A DNA stretch of 55,568 bases from JAMOAD01 sp023621955 (GTDB lineage: Bacteria > Acidobacteriota > Aminicenantia > JAMOAD01). The notes below the pieces were generated by a model. It had not been told where the DNA came from. It did no database searches and saw nothing but the letters and a program-made list of their open reading frames with translations. This document shows positions 25,146 through 34,146 of this stretch, in pieces. Where the stretch lies: assembly GCA_035403085.1 (NCBI GenBank), contig DAONEM010000012.1, forward strand, positions 1 through 55,568, in the 5' to 3' direction. Both the position numbers and the translations under genes were made by a program. Within the stretch, counting starts at the first letter, position 1, and every line of letters begins with the position of its first letter.

Positions 25146-25887
25146 TTTCTCCTCCTGAAAGGGCTTTAAATTTTTCCCAGTCTTCGGCGGTGTCGATGCC
25201 AAGGGTTGGACGAGAGGCGGTTTCCACGACGAGAGTGTAGCCGTTCTCTAAAAGACGGAGCTGTTCTAAACGCTCTCCTCTCTCCCAGGAGCTTCTGAGG
25301 GAGGGAAAGGTTTTAAGAAGAAATTCGCGGCGGTAGACGTAGACGCCGACGTGGTGAAGAAATCCCTGAAAACTCTCCCGGGTTTGGTAGGGGATCGGGG
25401 AGCGTGAGAAGTAGCACCCCCTTCCCGAGGAATCGACGACAACCTTGACGTTGTTGGGAGAGAGAAAATCGGAATAGTCGTTGTTGTGGAAAGCGAGAGT
25501 AGAAGCGGAGGCGGAGGGGTTTTCCCTCAGCGCGGAGAGGGCACGGGCCACGTCTTGCGCCAGGATCATCGGTTCATCGGCCTGAAGGTTGACGAGAATG
25601 TCACCACCCAGACGCTCCGCGGCCCAAGAGACACGGGCCGAGCCGGAATCCAGGCTTTCGGGAGTGAGAAGGGCCCTTCCTCCAAAGCCCTCGACCTCAT
25701 GGAGGAGCTCTTCGCTGTCCACGGCGGCCCAGGTCTCCCAGAGAGGCTCGAGGGAGGCCGCCTTCTCGTAAACAATTTGCAGAAGGCTCTTTCCGTTGTG
25801 CCGGAGAAGAAGCTTTCTGGGAAGACGGGTAGAGGCGAGCCTTGCGGGAAGGATAACCTTAACTCTCTCTGGGCTCTTCGTTTCCAT
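25138..25887 (-). CDS. kdsB: CMP-KDO synthetase KdsB
   Basis: Activates KDO with CTP before transfer to lipid A. The 249-residue nucleotidyltransferase has the N-terminal PARLASTRLPRKLL loop, NLQADEPMI (metal aspartate) and the C-terminal GIDTAEDWEK. It overlaps pyrG by 8 bp and the bactofilin gene by 29 bp. Confidence 0.95.
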   Translation of the reverse strand: METKSPERVKVILPARLASTRLPRKLLLRHNGKSLLQIVYEKAASLEPLWETWAAVDSEELLHEVEGFGGRALLTPESLDSGSARVSWAAERLGGDILVNLQADEPMILAQDVARALSALRENPSASASTLAFHNNDYSDFLSPNNVKVVVDSSGRGCYFSRSPIPYQTRESFQGFLHHVGVYVYRREFLLKTFPSLRSSWERGERLEQLRLLENGYTLVVETASRPTLGIDTAEDWEKFKALSGGENG

Positions 25888-26272
25888 GTTTATCTTCCAG
25901 AGCGACAGAGGCCTTGGGGAGCTCGGGGTTTCTCCCGTCCTGCATCCGGCACTCCCCTTCGAAGAAGGCGCCCTCTTCGATCATGAGCTTGGGGGTGATA
26001 ATGGTTCCGGAGACGCGGCCCTTGTTGAAGATCTCCACCTTCCCCTTGGCCTTGACCGTTCCTTCCACCTGTCCGTTGATGGAGATGTGGCCGACGTCGA
26101 TGGTCGCCTTCACGCGTCCGGTCTCACCGATAAGAAGGGTGGAGGAGGAGAAGATCTTTCCCTCAAAGGTTCCGTCGATTCTCAGAGTACTGCTGAAGCG
26201 GATCTCACCCGTAAAGAGGGTGTCTTTGTCCAGAAAACCGGAGAGGCGTTCACGGCCGTCGTCTTTTCCCAT
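25859..26272 (-). CDS. Bactofilin (polymer-forming cytoskeletal protein)
   Basis: Bactofilins polymerise without nucleotides into filaments used for cell shape, cell poles and chromosome anchoring. The 137-residue protein has a central beta-helix of repeats such as LRIDGTFEGKI, GHISINGQVEGTV and GKVEIFNKGRVSGTI, with short polar tails. It follows parB by three bases. In Myxococcus bactofilins hold ParAB complexes near the poles, so an analogous role is plausible here by context. Confidence 0.93.
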   Translation of the reverse strand: MGKDDGRERLSGFLDKDTLFTGEIRFSSTLRIDGTFEGKIFSSSTLLIGETGRVKATIDVGHISINGQVEGTVKAKGKVEIFNKGRVSGTIITPKLMIEEGAFFEGECRMQDGRNPELPKASVALEDKHGNEEPRES

Positions 26273-26275
26273 GGC

Positions 26276-27118
26276 TTACTCCTTTAGAGATTGAATGATC
26301 TGTTCGAACTCTTTCTCGTTCTTGTAGTGGATCGTTATGGAGCCGCCTCTCTTCTTTGGCGTGATAGAGACCGGGAGGCCTACGTAGGAACGCAACTCCT
26401 CCTCGAGAGAGGAGAGGTAAAGCTCTTTCTCCTGCTTCTTGCGGGCCGGACGGCCGAGGCTTTGAACCCTCTTCTCCAGGTCCCGAACAGAGAGGTGCTT
26501 AGCGAGAGTCTCGGAGAGAAGCTTTCTCTCCTTCTCGCCGTTCCCTACCTGAAGGAGGACCTTGGCATGCCCCATGGTGATATGCTCATCCAGAAGGGCC
26601 TTCGTGCTCTCAGGGGAGAGGTTTTTCAGACGGATATAGTTGGAGATGGAGGTCCTGTCCATTCCCAAGACCTTGGCAATCTCTTCCTGGTTCAGGTTCA
26701 GTTCCTTGTTCATCTTGTGGAGGGATTCCGAGATCTCCACGGGGTTGAGGTCCTGCCGCTGAAGGTTTTCCAAGAGCGCCAGCCCGGCGAGTTTCTTCCG
26801 GGAGACCTCACGGATGATGGCGGGGATCTTCTTAAGGCCTAGAAGTTGGGTCGCCCTCCAGCGCCGTTCACCGACAACGATGGTAAACCCTTCGCCTCCG
26901 CCCTCTTTGTGGGTGACAACGATGGGCTGGAGGAGGCCGTTCTCCTTGATCGAATCCGCGAGTTCTCGAAGGGCCTCTTCGGAAAAGACCTGACGGGGTT
27001 GGTGGGGGTTCGTCTCCAAGAGGTCTACATCGATGTAGGCCATCCTTTCGGAGGCGGTAGGGGAGTCGTTGTCGCCGATAAGGGAGTGTAAACCACGACC
27101 GAGGACGCTTTTACTCAC
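26276..27118 (-). CDS. parB: Chromosome partitioning protein ParB
   Basis: CTP-dependent DNA clamp that loads at parS and spreads. The 280-residue protein has the N-terminal NPHQPRQVF box, the CTP-binding motif GERRWRATQLL, a helix-turn-helix with EIAKVLGMDRTSISNYIRL, and a C-terminal dimerisation domain. It overlaps parA by 8 bp. A strong parS lies 750 bp away. Confidence 0.97.
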   Translation of the reverse strand: MSKSVLGRGLHSLIGDNDSPTASERMAYIDVDLLETNPHQPRQVFSEEALRELADSIKENGLLQPIVVTHKEGGGEGFTIVVGERRWRATQLLGLKKIPAIIREVSRKKLAGLALLENLQRQDLNPVEISESLHKMNKELNLNQEEIAKVLGMDRTSISNYIRLKNLSPESTKALLDEHITMGHAKVLLQVGNGEKERKLLSETLAKHLSVRDLEKRVQSLGRPARKKQEKELYLSSLEEELRSYVGLPVSITPKKRGGSITIHYKNEKEFEQIIQSLKE

Positions 27119-27869
27119 GTTCTAACATCTCCTTGGCCAGGTGAAGGTAGGCCTGGGCGCCCTTGGAGCGGACATCGTAGTGGATGATCGACTGTCCGAA
27201 GCTGGGGGCTTCCGAGAGTTTTACATTACGAGCAATCTTCGTCTCATAAACCTTGGCGCCAAAGAATTTACGGGCCTCTTCCTCGACCTGTCTCGAGAGG
27301 TTGGTTCGTTCGTCGGCCATGGTGATGACGATCCCCTGAAGTTCAAGGGAGGGGTTGTAGACCCGCTGGACCTCCTGAACGGTACGCATGAGCTGGGAGA
27401 GCCCCTCCAAGGCGTAGTATTCGGCCTGAAGGGGAACCAGGAGAAGATCCGCCGCCACCAAGGCGTTGACGGTAACGAAGCCCAGGGAGGGAGGGGTATC
27501 GATGAAGACGTAGTCGAAGCGGTCTCGGACCTTTTGCAGAGCCCTCTTAAGAAGAAAGGCCCTCTCCTTGTTCTCGTAGACCTCGACCTCGAAGCCTTGC
27601 ATCTCGTCGCTGGAGGGGGAGAGAAAGAGAAAGGGGGTCGCCGTTTCCACGATGTTCTCTTCCAAGGTTCCCAAACCCATGAGGGGGTTGTAGACGCTTT
27701 TCTTGGAGGAGCCGTCGAAGCCTAAGCCGGAGGTCGCGTTCCCCTGAGGGTCCATGTCAACGATAAGGACTCGCTTCTCCGCCAGGGCGAGGGCGGTTCC
27801 CAGGTTAATGACGGTGGTGGTCTTTCCGACGCCGCCTTTCTGGTTCGCTACGACAACAAAGCGGCTCAT
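27111..27869 (-). CDS. parA: Chromosome partitioning ATPase ParA (Soj)
   Basis: Deviant-Walker ATPase that moves ParB-parS complexes. The 252-residue protein starts VVANQKGGVGKTTTVINLG with the signature lysine, followed by IVDMDPQGNATSG and YVFIDTPPSLGFVT. Its ATG overlaps the rsmG stop by 4 bp, and the parS site lies just before it. Confidence 0.97.
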   Translation of the reverse strand: MSRFVVVANQKGGVGKTTTVINLGTALALAEKRVLIVDMDPQGNATSGLGFDGSSKKSVYNPLMGLGTLEENIVETATPFLFLSPSSDEMQGFEVEVYENKERAFLLKRALQKVRDRFDYVFIDTPPSLGFVTVNALVAADLLLVPLQAEYYALEGLSQLMRTVQEVQRVYNPSLELQGIVITMADERTNLSRQVEEEARKFFGAKVYETKIARNVKLSEAPSFGQSIIHYDVRSKGAQAYLHLAKEMLERE

Positions 27870-28477
27870 GGTTTTGTTCCACGTGGAACTTTGTTGAGAA
27901 AAGCTAGAACCAGAGCGTCTCTGTGGGGAACGGGAACGGTCTTAAGGGAGAAGCTGGGAGGGAGGGACTTCATCTTTTCCACCTCGTTGGGACCGGTAAT
28001 GAACATGAAGCCAATCTTAACAAACTTTCTTCCCTCTTTCAAGAGAGACTCCTTTCGGTTTACCCCCCAGGAGACGGCCCAATCCGCCAGGAGCGATTTT
28101 CGTTCCTTACAGAGGGGGGCGAAGGCGCTTTTTTCGATATGGACACCCGAGAGGGAGAGGCGGTGAACCGCCTCTTCGAGGAAGAGGGCGCGTTTCCCCG
28201 GCTCGACCAGGAGAAGCTCGGTCTCTGGACGGAGGATCTTCCCGGGGAGGGAGGGAAAGCCGGCGCCGGCACCGATGTCCACGACCGAGAGGGGGCCGGG
28301 GGGCAGGGAGCGGTAGGCGAAGAGAGAGACTTCGAGAAGGGAGAGGAAGGTCTCGTCGAAACGGGGGCGGGCGATGAGGTTCATCCTCTCCGACCACTCC
28401 CTCATCAGGCGGTAGTAAGACAAGAGAGGTTCCACAAGAGCCTCTCTCTCGACGAGCAGGGCGATTCGTTCACGCAT
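27866..28477 (-). CDS. rsmG: 16S rRNA m7G527 methyltransferase RsmG
   Basis: Methylates G527 of 16S rRNA, 203 residues. The SAM-binding motif is VVDIGAGAGFPSLPGK. The ATG at 28477 overlaps mnmG by 8 bp and gives normal length; the frame is open upstream inside mnmG. The last codons (Val-Pro-Arg-Gly-Thr-Lys-Pro) encode a parS site, so the tail sequence is constrained by DNA function. Confidence 0.93.
   Translation of the reverse strand: MRERIALLVEREALVEPLLSYYRLMREWSERMNLIARPRFDETFLSLLEVSLFAYRSLPPGPLSVVDIGAGAGFPSLPGKILRPETELLLVEPGKRALFLEEAVHRLSLSGVHIEKSAFAPLCKERKSLLADWAVSWGVNRKESLLKEGRKFVKIGFMFITGPNEVEKMKSLPPSFSLKTVPVPHRDALVLAFLNKVPRGTKP
27875..27890. other. parS centromere site within the rsmG 3' end
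   Basis: TGTTCCACGTGGAACT contains a perfect 14-bp palindrome and matches the widely conserved ParB target (TGTTNCACGTGAAACA class). It lies six bases upstream of the parA start. No second full match was noticed in the window. Confidence 0.92.
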
Positions 28478-30299
28478 GGTTCTTTCTCCTGAGGAGGAAG
28501 TGGAAGACCGCCGTGTCGGCGGGGGTGACTCCGGGAAGGAGACGTAGCTCCCCCAGGGTTGTCGGGCGGTACCGGAGAAGCTTTTCTCGAAACTCCTTGG
28601 AGAGAGCCTTGTTCTTCGCAAGCTCCTCCAGGAGTCCGGCGGGGACAGGGACGTTCTCTTCCTTGAGAATCTTGGCCGCCTCACGGTCCATCTTCTTGAT
28701 ATACCCTTCGTAGAGGGTCTCCGCCTCGACGTAGGCGAGCTCTTCCGGAGAGAGAAGGGAGAGAGGGGAGGGGGAGAGGTCGAGGACCCGAGAGAAGGGG
28801 ATCTGTCGAGACTGAAGGAGGTGTTTGAGAGAGGCCTTCCGGTCGCCTTGAAGAAGGCTCTTTTCGGTGAGGAAGAGGAGAGAGGCGGAGCAGTTCTTCC
28901 TCCGTTGGTCCAGGGACGAAAACTCCTCCTCCGTGAGTAGCCCCAAGGAGAGAGCGGAATCCATCAACCGGAAGAGGGCGTTGTCGGAACGGAGTTTCAA
29001 ACGGTACTCCGCTCGGGAGGTAAAGAGCCGGTAGGGTTCATCGACGGAGCGGGAGACCAGGTCGTCGACCATGACCCCCAGATAGGCTTCGCTTCTGTCC
29101 AGGGTGAAAGGGGGCCTCTTGAGGATTCCGAGGGCGGCGTTGACGCCCGCCAGAAGGCCTTGGGCCGCCGCCTCTTCGTAACCGGAGGTCCCGTTGATCT
29201 GCCCGGCGAGGAAGAGGTTTTGGACGAGACGGGATTCGAGAGTCCTCTTGAGGGAATCCGGGCGGAAGGCGTCGTACTCTATGGCGTAAGCGGGCCTCAG
29301 GATCATGGCCTCCTCGAGGCCGGGGATCGTCTCCAGGAGTCTCTTCTGATGCTCCAGAGGAAGGGATGTTGAGAGGCCGTTGACGTAGACCTCTTCCGTC
29401 TGAACCCCTTCGGGTTCGAGGAAGAAGGTGTGGCTCTCCCGGTCGGGGAACTTGACGACCTTGTCTTCGAAGGAGGGACAGTAACGAGCCCCAATTCCGT
29501 CGATGTTCCCAGAGTAGAGGGCTGTCTCGGAGAGATTCTCCCGGACGAAACGGCGGGTCTCCGAGTTTGTTCTTCCCAAGGCGCAAACGATTCTGTTCTC
29601 GACCCGCTCGCTCCTCCAGGAGAAGGGAAGGGGAGGCTCGTCCCCGGGGTAGGGTTGAAAGCGGTCCCAGCGGATCGTCTCCCCCTTCAGCCTCATGGGG
29701 GTTCCGGTCTTGAGGCGGATTCTGGGCAGTCCCAGAGCGATCAGGTGGGAGGCGAGCTCCGTGGAGGCGGGTTCGTTGGCCCTTCCCGCCGGATAGTTGT
29801 GCCTGCCCACATGGATCCGTCCGTTGAGAAAGGTCCCCGTGGTGAGGATGACGCTCTTGGCCTTGAGGAGGGATCCGTCCAGGAGGCGAACGCCCACGAC
29901 CCTTCCGGAGAGGATCTCGAGGGCGGCGACGACTCCTTGGTAGAGGTCCAGGCCGGGGGTCTTCTCGAGGAGAGAGCGGAGGAGGGAGCGGTAGAGGGCC
30001 TTGTCCGTCTGGGCCCGGGGAGCGCGGACGGCGAGGCCCTTACTCTCGTTCAGGGTCTTGAAGTGAATGCCCGCCCGATCCGCCATCCAACCCATGACCC
30101 CGCCGAGAGCGTCGATCTCCTTGACCAGTTGTCCCTTGGCCTGTCCTCCGATGGCGGGGTTACAGGACATCTGGGCGATGGTCTCCAGGTTCATGGTGAC
30201 CAGAAGAACTCGAAGGCCGAGTTTTCTAGCGGCCCAGGCGGCCTCAATTCCCGCGTGACCGCCGCCGACAACGAGGACATCGCACTCGAAGAGGCTCAT
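28470..30299 (-). CDS. mnmG: tRNA uridine 5-carboxymethylaminomethyl modification enzyme MnmG
   Basis: FAD-dependent partner of MnmE that modifies wobble uridines. Of 609 residues, the FAD-binding start is VVGGGHAGIEAAWAAR. Conserved segments include MSCNPAIGGQAKGQLVKEIDALGG, FLNGRIHVG, GQINGTSGYEEAAAQGL and SRAEYRL. The C-terminal helical domain has YRPTTLGELRLLPGVTPAD. It overlaps mnmE by 4 bp and rsmG by 8 bp. Confidence 0.97.
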   Translation of the reverse strand: MSLFECDVLVVGGGHAGIEAAWAARKLGLRVLLVTMNLETIAQMSCNPAIGGQAKGQLVKEIDALGGVMGWMADRAGIHFKTLNESKGLAVRAPRAQTDKALYRSLLRSLLEKTPGLDLYQGVVAALEILSGRVVGVRLLDGSLLKAKSVILTTGTFLNGRIHVGRHNYPAGRANEPASTELASHLIALGLPRIRLKTGTPMRLKGETIRWDRFQPYPGDEPPLPFSWRSERVENRIVCALGRTNSETRRFVRENLSETALYSGNIDGIGARYCPSFEDKVVKFPDRESHTFFLEPEGVQTEEVYVNGLSTSLPLEHQKRLLETIPGLEEAMILRPAYAIEYDAFRPDSLKRTLESRLVQNLFLAGQINGTSGYEEAAAQGLLAGVNAALGILKRPPFTLDRSEAYLGVMVDDLVSRSVDEPYRLFTSRAEYRLKLRSDNALFRLMDSALSLGLLTEEEFSSLDQRRKNCSASLLFLTEKSLLQGDRKASLKHLLQSRQIPFSRVLDLSPSPLSLLSPEELAYVEAETLYEGYIKKMDREAAKILKEENVPVPAGLLEELAKNKALSKEFREKLLRYRPTTLGELRLLPGVTPADTAVFHFLLRRKNHA

Positions 30300-31672
30300 T
30301 TTCCTACACAGAAAGAGGAGAAAAGCTCTTCCAGAAGGTTTTCCGTCCCCGCCCGCCCCGTGAGGCGGTCGAGAGAGGACAAGGCGGAGCGGAGCTCTTC
30401 GGCGACGAACTCCTCACCGGCGTCCTCCTCGGCGAAGGCGATGGCCTTTCTCAGGGAGAGGGAGAGACTCTGCAGGCAGAAGCGTTGGCGACGGTTGAGA
30501 AAGAGTTCCTCCTCCCTCTCCGGGGAGCAGAGGAGGAGCTCCCGTTCCAGAAGGTCTCTGAGCAAGGGGAGGTTTGTCCCCTTCTTGGCGGAGAGAGAGA
30601 CCGTTCCTATGGTTCCGGGGAAGAGCCTCTCCGCCTCTTCATCTGAAAAGGCCCTTCCCAGGTCGCTCTTGTTGAGGATGAGGACAACCCTCCGGTCCGA
30701 GAGGCGGGAGAAGATCTCTCGGTCCTGCGGAGAAGGGGGGAGGGAGGCGTCGACGACGAAGAGGAGGAGCTTATTCCCCTCCAAGAGGCCGAGGGTCTTG
30801 GCCATGCCCTCCTTTTCCAGAGGGCGGCTCTCCGAGGGGTCCAGCCCGGCCGTGTCGTAGAGGGTGATGGGGCGGCTTTTCACAAGAATCCTTTCGCTGA
30901 GATAGTCCCTGGTTGTTCCCGGCAGATCGCTGACCAGGGCCCTCTCTTTCAGGAGAAGGGCGTTGAGGAGAGAGGATTTTCCGACGTTGGTCCTGCCCAG
31001 AAGGACAACCTCCAGGCTCTCCGCCTCCGGGGCCAAGAGAGGAGAGGCCCGAAGGATCTCTTCGGCGGCTTGCAGGACCCCCTTGAGGGGGTCGAGGGGG
31101 AGAGGTGTCTGGAAGAGGCCGGGATCTTCGGGAAACTCCATTCGGGCCTCCACCCGAGCCGCGCAGGCCAGGAGATCCTCCCGGAGGGAGTCGAGCCTCT
31201 TGGAGAGCAAACCTTCGCTCTGCTGGAAGGCGGCCCGAAGCTCCCGAAGGGAGAGGGCCCGAACGATGGAATCGACCGCTTCGGCCTGAAGGAGGTCGAG
31301 CTTCCCGTTGAGAAAGGCGCGATAGGTGAACTCTCCAGGCAGAGCTGGGCGTGCCCCGAGGGAGAGAAGGGCCTCAAGGAGCTCGTCGACCAGGAGGGGG
31401 TTGCCGTGGAGGTGGAACTCAACGGTCTCTTCCCCTGTGAAGGAGTGGGGGGAGGGGAAGAGGAGGAGAAGGGCCCTATCCAGGAGGCGTCCCTCCTTGA
31501 AGAGGGAGGCCAGGCTTCTTGATCGGGAGAGGACCAGCCCCGGGGCTAGGCGCTTGGCCAGGGAAAAGGAGAGAGGACCGGAGAGCCGGACCACCGAGAG
31601 GGCCCCCCGTCCGGAGGGGGTCGCCAGGGAGACTATGGTGTCATCGTTGTGTGCTGTTGGAAGGGCGGACAA
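30296..31672 (-). CDS. mnmE: tRNA modification GTPase MnmE
   Basis: GTPase partner of MnmG, 458 residues. The N-terminal folate-binding domain starts DTIVSLATPSGRGALSVVRLSG. The GTPase domain has G1 GRTNVGKSS (threonine in place of the usual proline), G2 GTTRD, G3 DTAG and G4 NKSD. The C-terminal catalytic motif FCVGK keeps its cysteine. Its first 32 bp overlap the end of jag. Confidence 0.96.
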   Translation of the reverse strand: MSALPTAHNDDTIVSLATPSGRGALSVVRLSGPLSFSLAKRLAPGLVLSRSRSLASLFKEGRLLDRALLLLFPSPHSFTGEETVEFHLHGNPLLVDELLEALLSLGARPALPGEFTYRAFLNGKLDLLQAEAVDSIVRALSLRELRAAFQQSEGLLSKRLDSLREDLLACAARVEARMEFPEDPGLFQTPLPLDPLKGVLQAAEEILRASPLLAPEAESLEVVLLGRTNVGKSSLLNALLLKERALVSDLPGTTRDYLSERILVKSRPITLYDTAGLDPSESRPLEKEGMAKTLGLLEGNKLLLFVVDASLPPSPQDREIFSRLSDRRVVLILNKSDLGRAFSDEEAERLFPGTIGTVSLSAKKGTNLPLLRDLLERELLLCSPEREEELFLNRRQRFCLQSLSLSLRKAIAFAEEDAGEEFVAEELRSALSSLDRLTGRAGTENLLEELFSSFCVGK

Positions 31673-32264
31673 TTTTCATCCTCTTGTAGTAACCGGTACC
31701 CTGGCTCTCAGAGAGGTACCCCCGATCGGAGGCGTATTGGTGGAGAACCTTTCGGTCCGAGGGGTTCAAACGGGGGGTGAGAAACTCGTTCTTTTGGGTC
31801 AGCTCCCTCTCGATAACGTAAGTCAGGGAGTGAATCTTCTGCTCCCGTTTCTGTCTGAACTCGTTGCGGGTGTCTAAGAGGATGAAGCGGCCCATCTTCT
31901 CCCCGAAAGCCTTGTTGAGGACATACTGAAGGGCGATGAGAAGCTCTCCCTCCCTTTCGTCGAAGAGGTGGGAGTCCGCTCCCTCCACGAGAATGGAGAC
32001 ATCCTTCTCCCCCACCCCTTCGGGGAAGGAGAAGAGAACATCGAGCCCCGACAACTCACGGAAACTCTGCAGGAAAGGGGAGAGCGCCGGGTGGTAGAGT
32101 TTCTGGTCCGGGCAGGCGCGGATGACGATGCGGCGGTCCCGGGTCCCGAAGAGGGAGGTCCGCGCCGTGTCGATCTCGTAACGGATATACTCTCTTTCCA
32201 GGCCCAGGGCCAATTCGGCCCTTTTCAGGGCCTGGTCGAGAGAAGAAGCCTCTATCTCTATCAT
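31641..32264 (-). CDS. jag: RNA-binding protein Jag/KhpB (Jag_N, KH, R3H)
   Basis: Small RNA-binding protein usually coded after yidC, 207 residues. The N-terminal Jag_N domain holds EIEASSLDQALKRAELALGLEREYI. A KH-like region spans about 80-140, and the R3H signature Arg-x3-His is in SDRKVLHQYASD. The KH GxxG loop, normally GKRG, appears as DERE, so RNA binding by that domain may be lost or altered. It follows yidC by 11 bp and overlaps mnmE by 32 bp. Confidence 0.88.
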   Translation of the reverse strand: MIEIEASSLDQALKRAELALGLEREYIRYEIDTARTSLFGTRDRRIVIRACPDQKLYHPALSPFLQSFRELSGLDVLFSFPEGVGEKDVSILVEGADSHLFDEREGELLIALQYVLNKAFGEKMGRFILLDTRNEFRQKREQKIHSLTYVIERELTQKNEFLTPRLNPSDRKVLHQYASDRGYLSESQGTGYYKRMKIVRPSNSTQR

Positions 32265-32275
32265 GGAAGAGTCTT

Positions 32276-33895
32276 TTACGCGGCCTTTTTCTTGAGCGAT
32301 TCCGTCTGTTTCCGCTTCTTCAACACATCGAGAACGAAGTATTGCTGAACAACCTGGAGGATGTTGTTCAGGAGCCAGTAGAGGACGAGGCCGCTCTGGA
32401 AGTTCAGGAAGAGGACCGTCATGAAGATCGACATACCGTAGGTCATGAAGACCTGGTTGCGGTCCGTGGAGGTGGAGGGGGTCATCTTCTGAAGAAGAAT
32501 CTGGGTCAGCCCCATGAGAACGGGGAGGATGTAGATGGGATCCTTTTGAGAGAGGTCTTGGATCCAGAGGAAGAAGGGTTGATGCCGGATCTCAATGGAA
32601 GCGGAGAGGAGGTTGTAGAAACCCCAGAGAAAGGGAAGCTGGATGAAGAGGGGGAGACAGCCTCCGGCGGGGTTGATCTTGTGCTCCTTGTAGAGGCCCA
32701 TGACCTCCTGGTTCATCTTCTGACGGGCCTCGATGTCACGGCGGTCGAACTTCTTGTACCGGTTCTGGATTCGCTTGATCTCCGGTTGGAGCTCTTGCAT
32801 CCTGGCCATGGAGACGGAACTCGAGAAGGTCAGGGGAAGGAGGACGAGCTTCAAGACGATGGTCACCAGGATGATGGCCACTCCGTAGTTGGGGATCAGG
32901 CTGTAGGCCTTCTGAAGCAAGAAGAGGAGGGCCTTGGCGATGAGACCGAAGAAACCGTAGTCGATGATGTTCTCTTTCGAATCTCCCATGGCCTTGAGGA
33001 TGTCGTGACTCTTGGGGCCGAGGTAGAAGGAGCCGTCCCCTTGGAAGAGGAGGATGCCGTGGCGCTGTCCCTTCTTCCCGTTGCCGGAGTCTTCAACCGT
33101 CTTGATCCAGGCGGCTCCGTCGTTCCCCTTGAAGGAGAGGAGCGCAACGAAGTACTTGATGTCCAGGGCGGCCCACTTGTTCGCGGGAATCTGCTGCTGC
33201 TCTTTGATATCCTTGATCTTCAGCCTCTTCACCTTGCCGAAGTCATAAAAGCAGAGGGACTCGTCGAACTCGTAACCGGCGTTCTCCTTGTCTTTCTCCA
33301 GGATCGTCCCCAGGCCGGGTCCCCAGAGGAGGCTCAGGCGTCGGGAACGGCCGTTCACGAAGAAGCGGCTCGAGAAATCGAGAAGGGTCCCTTGGGAGGG
33401 GAGAAAGAACTCCTTGTAGGAGCGGTTTCCTTGGCCGTCGTCAAAGGTGAAGGTGAGACGGGTTCCCTCGGAGCTCTCCTGGGTCTCCATCTTATGGAAG
33501 ACGGAGTTAAAGAGGTCGGCTCCCTCACCGGAAACGGCGAAGGGGGAGACCTCCCTTCTCTTGGAGACAAGCTCGAGGGGTTTGTGGTCCGAACCCTTAT
33601 GGCCCAAGAGGGTGAAGCTGATGAGGGTTGCGCCGCGGTTGGAGAATTCGGCCCTGTAGTCCTTCGTCTCTTTGACCCAAGTCCTGACACGGTCCTCTCC
33701 GACAGCGGAGGTGGAGAGGGGGGCAGGCTCGTTGACGGTGGTGGTCTGAGCGGGTGCGGGGGAGGTGCGGACAACGACGGATTCTGTTGCCGCCGCCTTC
33801 TTCGGTGGCGGAACATATTTCTTCAAGACCAACTGCTGGTAGGCGATAAGAAAAATGACCGTCAGGACGATGGCCAGGGTGAGGCGTTTCTCCAT
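32276..33895 (-). CDS. yidC: Membrane protein insertase YidC
   Basis: Inserts and folds inner-membrane proteins. The 539-residue protein has an N-terminal transmembrane anchor (about 5-25), a large periplasmic beta-domain (about 50-330) found in diderms, and the Oxa1-type core with NPAGGCLPLFIQLPFLWGFY and FQSGLVLYWLLNN. The ATG at 33895 begins the conserved anchor; the longer open frame overlaps yidD and is not used. Confidence 0.96.
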   Translation of the reverse strand: MEKRLTLAIVLTVIFLIAYQQLVLKKYVPPPKKAAATESVVVRTSPAPAQTTTVNEPAPLSTSAVGEDRVRTWVKETKDYRAEFSNRGATLISFTLLGHKGSDHKPLELVSKRREVSPFAVSGEGADLFNSVFHKMETQESSEGTRLTFTFDDGQGNRSYKEFFLPSQGTLLDFSSRFFVNGRSRRLSLLWGPGLGTILEKDKENAGYEFDESLCFYDFGKVKRLKIKDIKEQQQIPANKWAALDIKYFVALLSFKGNDGAAWIKTVEDSGNGKKGQRHGILLFQGDGSFYLGPKSHDILKAMGDSKENIIDYGFFGLIAKALLFLLQKAYSLIPNYGVAIILVTIVLKLVLLPLTFSSSVSMARMQELQPEIKRIQNRYKKFDRRDIEARQKMNQEVMGLYKEHKINPAGGCLPLFIQLPFLWGFYNLLSASIEIRHQPFFLWIQDLSQKDPIYILPVLMGLTQILLQKMTPSTSTDRNQVFMTYGMSIFMTVLFLNFQSGLVLYWLLNNILQVVQQYFVLDVLKKRKQTESLKKKAA

Positions 33896-33900
33896 GGGTT

Positions 33901-34146
33901 TCACCTCGAGAGTTCTCTCCCTCCGGCAGGGGGGACGGGGTCGAACCCGCCGGGGTGGAGGGGATGACACTTTAAAAGCCTTCGTAAGGCAAGGAAGTTC
34001 CCTTTCCAGAAACCGTGAACCGAAACGGCCTCAACGGCGTAGTGGGAACAGGATGGGTAAAAACGGCAACGGGGACCGAGGAGAGGGGAGATCATGGAGT
34101 GGTATCCTCGAAGAAGGAGTGTCTCAAGACGGGAAAAGACGTCCAT
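33901..34146 (-). CDS. yidD: Membrane protein insertion efficiency factor YidD
   Basis: An 81-residue amphipathic membrane-associated protein with the full family core: YHSMISPLLGPRCRFYPSCSHYA and the downstream CHPLHPGGFDPVP. It overlaps rnpA by 23 bp and lies 5 bp before yidC, the standard order. Confidence 0.95.
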   Translation of the reverse strand: MDVFSRLETLLLRGYHSMISPLLGPRCRFYPSCSHYAVEAVSVHGFWKGNFLALRRLLKCHPLHPGGFDPVPPAGGRELSR

